This document shows positions 11,297-22,700 of a stretch of 64,000 nt of DNA, piece after piece. The stretch is from assembly GCF_000002595.2 (NCBI RefSeq), contig NC_057019.1, positions 4,696,880 through 4,760,879 of the forward strand, read 5' to 3'. The notes beneath the pieces were generated by a model. That model did not search any database. It was not told the DNA's origin and saw nothing but the letters and a program-made list of their open reading frames with translations. Made by a program: the position numbers and the translations under genes. Source of the stretch: Chlamydomonas reinhardtii (Eukaryota; Chlorophyta; Chlorophyceae; Chlamydomonadales; Chlamydomonadaceae). Numbering within the stretch: the stretch's first letter is position 1; each line of letters begins with the position of its first letter.

Positions 11297-12287
11297 ATCC
11301 CACGCCACCGCCACCGCTACCACCATCGCCGCCGCCGCCGTCGCCGCCGCCTGCACCGCTGGATGGTGTCGGAACCCAAGCTGTTGCAGCAGCTGCCGCT
11401 CGTCTCGCTGCTGCTGATGGTGGTGATGGTGGTGATGGTGGTGGTGGTGGTGGTGGGTGCCGCATGCGCTGCTGTTCACCGTCACTGCTGCAGCAGCTGC
11501 TGTCATAGACAGTAACCACCACCTCCTCCTCCTCCTCCTCCTCCTCCTCCTCCTCCTCCACCTCCTCCTCTTCCACCTCCTCCTGCGGCCGCATCTGCTG
11601 CTGCTGCTGTTGCTGATGGGCAGCAGACGACCCCGCCGTACGCCGCCGCTCATCAGTGCGGCATGCTCCTGCTACTGCTGCAGCTGCGGCGGCTGCTCCT
11701 TTGGACACGGCGGCGGTGTTCTCCACTACTCTTGCCGCCGCAGCCAGGTCGCGACGATCGTCGCTGCCGCCTACTGCAGTGCTGGAAACAGGGCGACGCT
11801 CCTCATCTCTTGCATGTTGCTGGCTCTGGCGCTGCTCCTGCGGTGCCAGCTGTGCAACAGGCAGCTGTGCCAGCTGCAGCTGCAGGCCCATGCTGGTCAC
11901 ACGGAACGTGTGGGAAGGCCGCTGCTGCTGGGGCGCAAACCTGCTGATGCTACTGCTGCTGCTGTTGCTGCTGAGCCGCCGCCGTTGGTGCTTGGACTTC
12001 CTGCCTACTGATGGCTGCTGCTGTGAATTCGCCTTAACAGATGCGGCACTGCCACCGCATTGTGCATTGGCACACGGTTGCGCTTCCGCCACCGCGATGT
12101 GGACGTATAGCGGCGGCGGGGGGCCGACCGTGGTGCCCAGCAGAGTACGCCTTGGCCGCTTTGCGGGACGGGCCTCATCCCCCAGGCACTTCAGTGAGAT
12201 AGTATGCTGTCTTGGAGCTGCTGCAAGTACAGGGCTGCAGCCGGCTCCAGCAGCACGACCAATCATCAGCGCAGAATCGACGAGCAT
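7507..12287 (-). CDS. Large Gln/Ala/Gly-rich protein, two exons, 1,423 aa
   Basis: I do not recognise a family. Exon 1 is 10995-12287 (431 codons) and exon 2 is 7507-10485 (992 codons plus stop). The donor (GAG|GTACGC) and acceptor (TTGCAG) join in phase. ATG 12287 is chosen because an in-frame TGA lies five codons upstream. The protein is dominated by homopolymers: Ala run from a (CTG)n tract, Glu run from (TCC)n, His/Pro runs and scattered Gln repeats. Short ordered islands stand out: RPAKRPRRTLLG near the N-terminus (basic, possible nuclear signal), FKGWPELLKLPRISLKQLQ at the start of exon 2 (Leu-rich, possibly helical), LLRRMPSGSSSP and GLTVIGNKCVVPIGCRGG. This is typical of large algal transcription or RNA regulators, but that is inference. 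The intron carries a MITE. A possible extra 5' exon is described separately. Confidence 0.65.
10608..10886. mobile_element. CACTA (EnSpm)-like MITE, 279 bp
   Basis: The ends are inverted repeats: CACTCAGGGAAAAGG at the left and its near-complement CCTTTTCCCAGAGTG at the right, extending inward with CCCCGGAAAAA against TTTTTCCGGGG. The element is flanked by ATG on both sides, a possible 3-bp target duplication. CACT termini with 3-bp duplications are the mark of the CACTA/EnSpm superfamily. It has no coding capacity, so it is non-autonomous. It lies wholly in the intron of the large low-complexity gene. A related, decayed copy lies at about 16003-16184. Confidence 0.7.
11236..11296. repeat. 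(CTG)n trinucleotide tract, coding for poly-Ala
   Basis: About 20 uninterrupted CTG units on the plus strand. On the minus strand they are read in the GCA frame and encode a run of about 20 alanines in the large protein. Confidence 0.9.
11521..11580. repeat. (TCC)n tract, coding for poly-Glu
   Basis: Plus-strand TCC/ACC repeats give an acidic run of Glu with a few Val on the minus strand, followed by VVVTVYDSSCCSSDGEQ. Confidence 0.85.
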
Positions 12288-14085
12288 TCGCTTTGGCTTG
12301 GATCACAGAAGCAGCCAAACGTCCAAAAATATCTGCTACAATTATAACGCAGTCATGATGGTGTGATATGGTTGAGGCAGGCAGCAGGAGCTGCTGGCGC
12401 GATTTGTATTGCTGGCTGTGCGTTCACACTCCGGTGGGTATGAGCGCCTACATTGTGTTTTAATTTGAAGGCGCCGGTATCTTAGCTGCGCGAGGACGCA
12501 GCAACGGAGACACCGTCGCCCGATCGAACTGCAAGCGAGGGCCGCTGCTGGATGGCACAAGTATGGTCAAGCGCTACATGAAAGATGGGGACATGGTTAC
12601 GTGTTTGTAATGCACTTCGGCTTTTAATGCGCAGAGATAAGCTGCTGCGGTCCAGGGCGCGCCGTCCTCACTATGCCTGCCTGTGCATGGCCTTTGAAGC
12701 ATAGAGGGGTTGTGATTGCACATAACATAATGTATATGAAACCATGTCACAAATAGAACGTGGTGGAGCACTGCAGCGAGCGACAGCAGCAGCAGCAGGC
12801 AGGCAGAGCCCGGATGGTGCCCAGCGCCAGCCCAATCAGTAACGCACGATCGATTTGATTGGCACCTTTGCAAGCGCATTGCAAGCTATATTAGCGCCTT
12901 TGGATGCGCTGCAACCACGCAAACCTCAGATACGATCGAGTTTTTCAGCCCGCCCGCTGCCCCATGTCTGACTGGAAACTTTGCCGCCGCTCGCTTTGCA
13001 CTTTGACAACTAGATACTTTGAAAATCTATAATTTCAACAGCTTTACATGATTTAATCCATATTGGTGGCTGTGAGCTTCTTTGGTCGGTGAAGCGGCGG
13101 TTATGGCGGCGGCCTAATACTCACCTTTCGGCCTGTTGCAATCTCAATAAATGCGTTCTCATCCATGGAGGATACATTCATGCTTAACGCAGTCAATAAT
13201 ATGATACCAGCAGTCTGACATGCATGTCATGACATAGAAGAAAAGCGAACGAGGCAAGCAAGGAAGTCGCGCCCGCCCGCCGTGCGCCCGCCGCCGCCAA
13301 AAGGACGAAAGTGCACGTGCACCTTACCTGTTTCCAACAGCAGCATGCCATATGGACGTAAGCGCGCGCATACGGGTGCTTACAACCAGGTCTTGATTTA
13401 AGGTGCGCATGCACTGCTGAAACGCACGAGTTGGGTCCAAGCAAGGTTGGGTCTACCTCACTCGATTGATTGCTGCCCGGAGCCGCTGCCTTGCTTGTCG
13501 AACAGAATACTTCACGTGTTCATTCTAGAGGTAGGTTAGGGTTGCATATAAGCATAAGGCGGGCGGAGATGCAAGAGCTACGCCCAGCTACGCCCGCCCG
13601 CCATCGGCCCTCATCGGCGGTGTCCCTACCTGCGCTGCTGACTTCAACGGCGGTGCGTGGTTGATTATCGTAAAATAGCGAGCGAGCATATCAAAGCCAC
13701 TTCATCATCCGCATATATATCCTGCATCATTTCCACGCATTTCGCTCGATGCCATGCATGCATTTGTGGAAAGAGCGTACGTGTGATGACGAGCGCGCAA
13801 GTAAGTCCCGGGCGCCCATCCAGCCAGCTCCGTGTGTCATCGCATCGATCACGCGCTGGCGCACATACACGCACGTGCAACGCGTAATTATGCATGCATG
13901 CCGTACGCCGAAGCCATCATCAAGCAGTCCGACCTCCACCCGACCCTGCCCCTGACCCTACCTGATTCTGACGCGCCCTGACCCCGACTCTGACCTGCTG
14001 ACTCTGACCCTGAGTCTGACCTGACTCTGACCCCGAGCCGCCGGAACAACACACAACTGGAACACGCTTACTTACTAGTCATACA
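12288..14085. other. Intergenic, upstream of large gene and downstream of ferroportin
   Basis: No complete gene. The minus strand at 13128-13184 reads MNVSSMDENAFIEIATGRK followed by a strong donor GTGAGTATT, a possible first exon (see findings). 13941-14036 is a diverged CTGACC/CTGACT array just past the ferroportin stop. 12960-13120 is AT-rich. Confidence 0.45.
13941..14036. repeat. Diverged (CTGACY)n minisatellite
   Basis: Irregular repeats of CTGACCC, CTGACT and CCGACTC. It lies immediately downstream of the ferroportin stop codon, probably in its 3' UTR. Confidence 0.75.
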
Positions 14086-17000
14086 TCACACATCATCGCC
14101 AGACGGCACTACCTGGTACCGCTGTGCGCCGCCTGCTGATGCACCCCCGCCATCTGCTGCCACGCCGCCGCCCGCCACCGCAAACCCCGTTCCGCCGGCA
14201 CCTTTAGCACCCGCCGCCGCAGCAGAGCTCCGTCGCGGCGCGGTGCACACGTACACCCACACCAGGCACGCCGCTGTGCCCACGCTGCACACGGAGCCGA
14301 GCATGAGCCAGTGGAAGTGGGCGGGGTCAGGCGAGAGCAGCCCCGCCACAAACGACAGCATCTCGAACGACGCCTGCAGGCTGCTCTGCACACCGTACAC
14401 CGCACCTGCGGGCAACAAGTATGCCGGGGCAGGGTGCGCGGCGGCGCGTGATGTATGCGGTAGGCGTCAGGATACCAACGCATCACCTAGCACTGCAAGG
14501 ATGTATAATGAATCCAAAGACTGTGTCATCAAAGTTACCGTGCACACACTTGATGCGACACAGTGCGTGCGGGCTAGGGCATCCACACGGGTTATACGTC
14601 GGTCTGGGAGAGGGGTCAAACGGCAGGGGCTATAACATGCGCATGCACCAAGGTACAAGCTTGTCCTCCCGGCGGCGCACGTGGCACAGTTTGTACATTG
14701 GTGCAAGCAACTGCTATGTCGCGTGGCTTCCAAGTGGTGCGTTCCGCCCTGCACGGTAGGTTTGCTTGGCTAGCTTGGCACGGTCGGACACGGTGGTCGG
14801 GCCGACCTCCGAAATAGCTGCCGGCGTTGTATGAGCATTAAATGTATACTATAAAGACCCCAAATAATTTGTTCGCAGCCGATTTAGTGATGTTGCGGTC
14901 AACATGCTTTAAAAGCTGACCCAGACGCGCTGCTTTGACACCACTTTAAGTTGCCGTCATCTAACATATACACAAAGAGTTACGTGTCATGCTCCCGGGC
15001 TTAAGAATGCGACTCTAGCGAAAGCATGCCTCGCGAAATGTGGTGACAGCCACCCTCACAAAATGTGACGGGCGCCAAACTTCAGCATCCTTATATGTCA
15101 TATCAGTTAATTCCTGTTTCAGGGCAGCTAGTTGTGCACGTACATAGAGAAACACGTGTGGACACGTTTTTGCCCCTCCTCAGACCGGCGACGTACGTCA
15201 TACCCGCCGTGTGCAGGGCATACATCTGTAAATGCATCTTTGCACTGAATGCATGATGTCTGAGAATTGCTCATCATACAGCAAATACTGCCTTACCAAC
15301 TATCGTACACGCACACTCCGACTCACCCATGTGGTCCTCCGCCACGCCCTGCTGGATGAGCTGCGTGACGGCAAGGTCGTACATCCACAACCCCGTGCGC
15401 GACGCCACCAGGCCGCCCACCATCACCCGCACCTGCATGCACGAGGAGCAGCCGGGGCCAAGGTGGTCAGGTACATCGGGCGAGCACGCGCGTGTGCGCA
15501 CCTTATCACCGCAACTAAATTGTACACTTACATTGCGTGCGGTGCGTGAGTTCTTAGTTCAGGCCACAGCGCGTGTGCGTTAAGCACCTACGTACCTCCC
15601 CAACGCTCGGCTTGCCGCCGCCTTGCGACATGATGGTCAGCGCCACGGGCAGCACCCCCGATGCCAGACACGCCTGCATGACACGGCGGCAGGTAATTGT
15701 TGTTGCATTCATTCACTTTCCTACTACTTGAAATGTTGGACATAAGACGCCGCCCGTGCCATTCCAAAACTCGTCGCTTCGTACCGGCTCGACCGGCTTC
15801 ACAATGCAACTCACCATCTGATAGGTGATGCCGGCTGCGGCGCAAAACCTGAGTCCGGCCCACTTTGAAAGCGGTGGGAACAGCGCGGTTGCGGCTAGTC
15901 CGGTCTGCGGTGCACGCAGGGAGTACGTACGGCAGTCACGCAGGTAAGGGCATGCAACCTGTAAATTGCCAACCGGCGGTATCCTGCTAGGCGCCTCCAC
16001 AACACTCTGGGAAAGAATCTTCCCCGGAAAAAATCCATTACCGGAAAAGGGCAGAACTTCCCGGGACAAGGTCAAACTTCCCCAAGGGGGCGAGGTGGGG
16101 GTTTCACCACGGAGTTTCACGCAACAGTCCTTCAAGCAAGTCTCGGGAGAACCCCACGCTTATCCGGGAACTCTAGGGATACAGTGAGTTGATTGGTTGA
16201 TGACTAGCTCGCTCTGCCTGCAGCCGCAACTAGTAATCCCACCCGGCCCATCCCGCGCATGCACTAACCATCCAGCTAACCAACAACCACGGCTACGGCT
16301 GTACTGTGTGCCTACGCGCTCACCAGCGCGCCGATGCCTCGGTACACAGACACCTCCGCCTCCGTGAGGCCGGTCCACTTAAGGAAGGAGGTCATGAGGA
16401 AGCCGAGGCTGAGCACTGTCATGTAGATCTGCGTGCGTGCGTGCGTGCATGTGTGCGGGCGTGCGGGCGTGTGTCACCAGCAGGCTAGGGGGGGGGCGTG
16501 TGACACCAGCCGTGTGGATGGCGCCCGTGTGGCATGGCATGTTGGCCCAGCAGGTGATGGAGTGGTGATGGGCGATGGAAAGGGAAGATGGAGCCAGCAG
16601 CTTATGTTGCTAGCTGGTGAGCAAAAGAGGATAGGCCTGGGTGTGCGTGCATAGCGAGCTGTGTCGTATCACTTGCTTGCAACTAACCCCGCCCGCCCGC
16701 GCGCCTCACCAGTGCCAGCGCCAAGCACGGTAGAAGCAGCGGCTGCTGCACATACACCCGCCAGCTGTCTCCGTACTGAGCAACCGCCCCGCCCAACCCC
16801 GCCAACAGTGCTCGGGCCCGAGACGCTACCGAGGCGCCGTCGCCGCCGCCGCCGCGGCCGCCTGTGCGGCCCTGGAGGCCCCTGCTCCCGCGGGCCCCTG
16901 CTGCTGCCGCCGCCACCGGCTCTGCAGTGTGCACGTCCAGGCTGCGAGCGGAGGTGCTGCGCAGTGTGGGCGGTCGCGTGGACGTCGGCAGCCCCTGATG

Positions 17001-19433
17001 CTGATGCTGCTCCTGACCCAACAGCCCCTGCCCCTCGCCGCTGCCGCCCGCAGGTAGCAGCAGCCCCTCGCCCTCGCCCTTGCCCTCACCCTCGCCCTCG
17101 CCGCCGCCATCCGCGCCGCCGTGTACGCCGTCTCCCTCCCCGTCCCCGCTCGTCCGACCCCCGAGGTGTGCCGCTGACGCGGACGCCGAGGATCCATGTG
17201 ACGTAATGAGCGGCCGCTGTATGGATGCGGTGCGGCTGAGCCGGCCGCTGCTACTGCCGGCCTTGCTGCTGTGCTGCTGCTGGTGCGGAGACTGGTGGGA
17301 CGCCGCCAGGAGCCCTGCGTGCTCGCCCTCGGCGTCGTCGTCGTCGTCGTCTGCGGCCGGACCGGTCGCCGCTGTGGCCTTTGGTTTCCTGCGCGCGCGT
17401 GCATGGCAAAGCACGTGATGAGAACAAGTAAGGCACTTACTTGCGACCACGGTCTGATGGTCGCCATGTCTGTCCTGGACCTGGAGATTCGGGTGCTGTT
17501 TCATGTTCGGGTCCAAGTTCCAATCTATCAAGGAGGGCACTCACATGAGGGCGGGCGCAGCGCGGAAGGCGGCTCCCAGAAAGAATACCTGGGTATATGG
17601 GACATGAAAAGGCAAAGCAAGTGTCTAATGTAGTTGCGGCCTGATAAACAAAATTGCACCCAGCCCAGAAAGAATACCTGGGTGTCACAATGAGCACAAT
17701 GAGATGTAACGGACTCGTCAATGGCAAGGGAGCGGTGCGTATGATCCAAGCGACCCATGTTCGGCCTTTTCACCTGCCGATGTCCCCCTCCCTCATAGCC
17801 CGGCGGCAACAGCGGGCACCTGCTGACCCCCGCCCGGAATCACCGCACCACTTTACCTAGCCCCTCATGCCCACAGGCCCCACCACACACCGCATCCGCG
17901 CCACTTCAACGCCAACTCAACCCACTTCAGTTCACTTTACTTCACACCACTTCGCTCGCATCGCGCCCCACCATAAGAACGCGCGCACCTACCTCGGGTA
18001 TGTAGGCCCCGCCGCAGTAGGCGGACATGGCGGCCGCCGCCACGAACGGCCCCGCCGCCGTCATGAGCACGCCCGCCACCAGCGGCGCCAGCAGCAGAGC
18101 CGTCAGGTCAATGGCGCGCATGGTGGCGTTAGTGGACTGCAGGGGAGAGGGCGAGGGAGGTAGGGTGAGGGGCCGGCGGGTAGCGCGGGGAAAGCGGCGG
18201 GCGGGTAGGTCAGCGCGTGGGTAATTAAAAAGGAAGGGGAGCGCTCAACAGGAGCGGGCGGGCACAAGCAGATTGGTGCGGCAGTGCCGTGTGAGGCAGC
18301 AGGCCGAACGAGGCATGCAGTGTGCGCTGTGGGGCTGAGGGAGGACTGGCAGGCTTACAGACCCTCAGACACGCACGCACGCAGACACGCACGCCTGCAG
18401 CACGTGGCCACGCATCGCACAGACGCACACACACCTACCGCCAGCGCTCCGGCGTCGTCGCCGCACAGCGCCTTGACAGCCTCCCGCTCCACCGCGATCT
18501 GCACGCCCGTGCTGCCGGCGGAGCTGGCGGCGCCCAGCACCGTCAGCACCCAGATCAACGGCCAGTAGAGCTGCGCGCGCGGTGCGGTGCGGTGCGGTAC
18601 GGCGGGGTGCGCAATGTAGGGGGCGGCGCGTGAGGGAGGCAGGGCGGCGGGTTCGCGCCAACAGCAAGCGTGCCGCACACCCACCAGGCCGTTTCACAGG
18701 CCCCGATATCCATAAGCGATGCATACACGCGCCGCGACTGCCGGCTCAGTTGCTGGCGGCGTGGGGCTGCTGCGTGACGAGCAGCGGCTTACCGCAGGGT
18801 TGGTGAGAGCCGCAGACCCTGGCCACAGCAGGGCCAGCGCTGCGGCAGCGCTGCCGCTGATGCAGCAGTTTTGCAGCCGCAGCATGAGCTTGCACCCAGG
18901 CATTCGCTCATGCCTGCGGGCGGTTCGGGAAGGAAGGCACTTGTCGGGCGTGGCGGGCGGGTTGTAGAGCCCGCACACGCCGCGACGCGCACGTCTTGCG
19001 TGTGCTCTGACAGACACCAACCACGTACTCTTCATGTATAGACGGCGCCGTGGTAACCGGTACACTTAAGCTTGCACATGAAGCAACTACGCATTATCGC
19101 GACCCCAACTACGAACCCGATGCGCAGCGCTGACACATGTGAGTGCGCCATGGCCGTCTCTCCCTGACTCGCCGCTCCTTACCTGTCGACGTAGCCCCCG
19201 ACCGTAGGCCCCAGCACCACGCGCGTAAGATTGTCGAGCAGCCCATAAGCCGAGACCATCAACAGGGAGTTCGGATACAGCTCTATCAGTACCAGCGCGA
19301 CCAAGAATTCCCACGACCGCCACGCCCACGCAGCGAACGCATAGCTACTGCATAGGTAGAACCTCGCGGCTTTGGGTATTGTGTCAGACGGCGTCTCTGA
19401 CTCTGAGTCTGCGGGAAGCCTTTGATGGTCCAT
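14086..19433 (-). CDS. FPN1: Ferroportin / IREG iron exporter (SLC40 family)
   Basis: A membrane iron(II) exporter. Exons read: 19183-19433, 18793-18913, 18439-18570, 17993-18136, 16710-17388, 16324-16428, 15815-15904, 15596-15673, 15327-15432, 14086-14405. Family matches from memory: EFLVALVLIELYPNSLLMVSAYGL (read as EFLVALVLIELY, then PNSLLMVSAYGL) with GGYVDR in the first helices; TGVQIAVEREAV and STNATMRAIDL for the conserved helix 4-5 region; RTGLWMYDLAVTQLIQ for the late helix; YGVQSSLQASFEMLSF near the C-terminus. The cytoplasmic loop (exon 5, about 226 residues) is expanded with Asp/Glu/Gly/Gln repeats. Phase closes everywhere except between 17993 and 17388, where a small exon is missing from my model; 17441-17469, ending at a GTAAGT donor, would fit. 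The helix usually found there was not seen. Divergent from CTF18. Confidence 0.9.
16003..16184. mobile_element. Decayed relative of the CACTA-like MITE
   Basis: It starts CACTCTGGGAAAGAATC and then shares TTCCCCGGAAAAAATCC with the 10.6-kb element. The right end is weak (ACAGTG) and no target duplication is visible. It lies in a ferroportin intron. Confidence 0.55.
17577..17686. repeat. Paired 20-bp direct repeat in ferroportin intron
   Basis: CCCAGAAAGAATACCTGGGT occurs exactly twice, at about 17577 and 17667, 90 bp apart. Its ends are complementary (CCCAG/CTGGG), so each copy could form a small hairpin. Confidence 0.7.
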
Positions 19434-19798
19434 TTGTCTTTTTGGTCAGTCCGCATTGTATCTGTAATGAACGTCATTTGCCGATGCCGGGCAGCAGCAA
19501 AGCATTCTCAACAAGAGAAGTTTGGTGGATCCACAGATAACAATCACGCGGGCCAAACTGAGCGCAGCTGTGCCATTTGGCACTCTGTTTGTTTGAATAG
19601 GTGTAAAACATAAGCTAAGATGTACCATCAGGCGGACCAGCTGTAACTAGTGCCAGGACAGCTTAGCTTTTTTGGCGCGGAGTTCGCGCCAGGGCATTAT
19701 CATGCCGGCTGAAACAATGGCAAGCTTCTAGCATACTTACTGACTATATAACGCCTTACCTTTTCGCGATTAAAGCATTGAAGACCTGGGGTCCAAAA
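19434..19798. promoter_or_regulatory. Bidirectional promoter between ferroportin and CTF18
   Basis: 365 bp separate the two divergent start codons. On the CTF18 side TATATAA lies at 19745-19751, 48 bp upstream of the ATG. TTTGGCGC at 19671-19678 fits the E2F consensus TTTSSCGC, and TTCGCGCC follows at 19683-19690. No iron-response motif was recognised on the ferroportin side. Confidence 0.5.
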
Positions 19799-22700
19799 AT
19801 GGAGGACATCGACGAGACGCAGCCGCCTGAGACTCAAGGCTTAGATTCCTTGAGCCGTGGCGCAGAACCAGAGTCGCAGGACGTGGTCGAGGGCCAGGCC
19901 TTGCCCATGGCCACCCCAGACTTGGACGACGAGCTGCTCGCTTTGCCGTTGCCCGGCACCCAGGCTACGGACTTTGTCAGCTTCCATGGCAGCGAGCTGC
20001 CTCCGGAGTCCTTCGTGCCGGAGACCGAGGACCAGCTCACCACCGCTGCGGGCGCGTTTACCGGCTCGGAGGAGCAGCAGCACTCAGGCGACGCCTCCGC
20101 GTTCGCCGCGCCCAGCGCCGCGCCGCCCGCGCACCGCACGGACACCTCGCTGCTGGAGGACGAGCTCCTAGCCATCCCCATAGACGGGACGGAGCCACAG
20201 ATGACCGAAGCTTTCACGGAGGCGGCCACGGGCACCGCGGCAGGGCAGGTCGACAGCGGCGCCGAGCTCGCACCCAGCGCCGCCCCGGGCATGCCAGCCG
20301 GCTACACAGACACGGAGGCGATGGAGGCCGAGCTCCTCGCCATACCCCTGCCGCCCGAAGAGGACGGCGCCGTCGCGCCCTCCGGCTCGCGGCAGGAGGA
20401 CGAAGGGCAGCAGCAGCGCAGCGCGGGAGCAGCCGCCGGCGTGTCCATCGCCGGCAGCGCGCCCACCCCAGGTGTGGCGGCGGTTGCAGCCGCGCCGGCG
20501 GCGGTGCAGCGACAACAGCCGCCGCCGCTGCCGCAGCAGCAGTCTGGGTACGCTTCTGCCTCGGCTCCGGATGCGTATGATGACTTTGCAGATGATTACG
20601 AGGACTACCTCGCCGCACAGCAGCAGCATCAGCAGCAAGCGCCGGCTGAGGACGTTGTCCCAAAGCAGACGGCGGGTGCGGGCGCGAGCTCACGCAATGT
20701 CGCCAGCGCGCACGCCTCCAACGCGGTGGCGGGGCGGCAGCAGCAGCCGCAGCAGCGCCAGCCACAGCAGCAGCATGCGAACTACGATGACGAGCTCGAT
20801 GACATGCTTGCCCAGATGGAGGAGCAGCAGCAGTACCAGATGGGGCTGCACGAGCAGGGCATGGAGGAGCAGGAGCAGCAGCAGCAGCGACGCGGCGGCG
20901 GCGGCGGCGCGGGGCCGAGCAATGTGAGCGCGGGCGTGGGTGTTTGAATTTAGGAGTGGGATGCCGATGCGGTAGGGGCCGGCCGAGATGCAGTTGGCCA
21001 GGATGCGGGGAACGGCCTGCAGGGCCTATGCAGGCTGCAAGGGGGCGTTATGTGTTTGTGCTTGGTTGGGTTGTGCTTGATCAGCCCCTAATCCCGTTCG
21101 TTGAGCTCAATAAGTGGCACGCATACCGCTTCCTTCAGGTTCGCCCGGGCGGCTCTGGGGCCGGACGTCCCACGATGGAGGAACTGTTTGGCGAGGAGGA
21201 GGACGACTTTGGCGCGGCGGCGGCGGGGGGCAGCGCGGCGGCAGGGGTGCGCTACGCCGCCGCCGCGGCGGAAAAGGCGCGGCGGCAAGCTGAGCAAGAG
21301 GAGGCGGAGCGCCGCGCCGCGGAGGAGGAAGCAGCGCGCCGGGCAGCGGAGGAGGAGGCTGCGCGCGCTGCGGCGCTGTTCCCGCCGCAGCGCCTCGCCG
21401 CCAACATCACTGGCGGTACGGCCGTGCCGGTGACCGCCGCGTCCGGCGAGCGCGTGTACTGCAGGTGAGCTGGCCGGTTTGCCCGGCACTACCTAAACCT
21501 CTTGGCACATGTACCTGAGGCCTGGATCAGACAGGCTTGCGCGCACAGGTACTGTATTTACTTGAGTTTGCACGAGGTTGGCGTGAGTGTGAGTGAGCAC
21601 GTGTGCGTGTGTGCTCGTGCAGGCTGTCGGAGGGCGTGATGCCGGTGGCCACGGTGGCGGCGGCCGCCGCGGGCAAGCCGCTCAGCTTCAGCGCGCGCCT
21701 GGCTCGCAGCAGCCTTCTGGAGCGGCCTATCACCGAGCTGATGCGGGTGCGGGGGGCCTGGTCTCTAACGGGGTCGCAACCGGCATGGGAGCATACGGCT
21801 TGACGGTTTTTGTGCGGGAATGCGGCTTTTGGCGGCATCTGCGAAACCGGATGCGTTTGGGATGGGTCCTCTATCTGAAGGGCAGGGCCATAGGACGAAG
21901 TCGCCTGGTATCCGCACGGGACCGAGCCACAACGCGCCTTGTTGTACTGTGTTGCGCAGGTGCTGGAGGAGCGCGAGCTGCGGGCGGCGGTGGAGGCGTC
22001 GGAGCGGGAGCAGGAGATCATGGCGCGTAGCGGGCTCGAGCACACAAACGTGAGTGCCGTGATTGCCCCTATCGCGCGCAGTAGGATAATAAAAGGATGC
22101 AGGCAGTGGGGTTTTCACCGCATCCAGCATCCACCCGAAGGCGACCGCAAGCATGCTCCATGGCTGCTAGGCTCCGTGGCGTACCGTGTATTGCCAAACC
22201 GCATGTCGTTTTGCTAGACCGCACCACCGCGGCCACAAGAAAACACACCACCGCATGCTGTCGTCCTGCTCCTGGGGGTGCTCGCAGGCGGACGAGCTGA
22301 CTGCAGAGGAGCGCGCCTTTGCCGGCATTGGCGGGCAGGAGGAGACGGCGGAGGACGAGCTGCTTGGTGCCATGCAGGCAGACGCGGGCGGAGCGGCAGC
22401 GGGCGTGCCGGGTGCGCGCCGCCGCTCCGGCGCCGCCGCCGGCTCGCGCGCCAGGGCCGGGCAGCTGTGGGTGGACAAGTACGCGCCTCGGCACTTCATG
22501 TCACTGCTCAGTGACGAGCGCACAAACCGCCAGGTGCGTGTGGCACAGCGTTGTGTAGGTGTGGTGTGGTGCGGGGTGGTGTAGTGTGGTGTGGTGTAGT
22601 GTGGTGTGGTGTGGTGTGGTGTGGTGTGATGTGGTGTGGTGCGGTGTGGTGTGCGGCATGTATGCCAGCGGTGCGTCTTTTTTGGGGTGGGGCTTTGCCC

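Noticed and set aside
16826-17467. 213-codon minus-strand frame starting MATIRPWSQ in the ferroportin loop region
   Set aside because: It is out of frame with the conserved YVQQPLLLPCLALAL helix that must end this exon, and is Arg-rich as expected for a frame shadow.
22551-22655. Telomere-like repeat in CTF18 intron
   Set aside because: The units are GTGTG/GTGGT, not the TTTTAGGG type of these algae, and it sits mid-gene.
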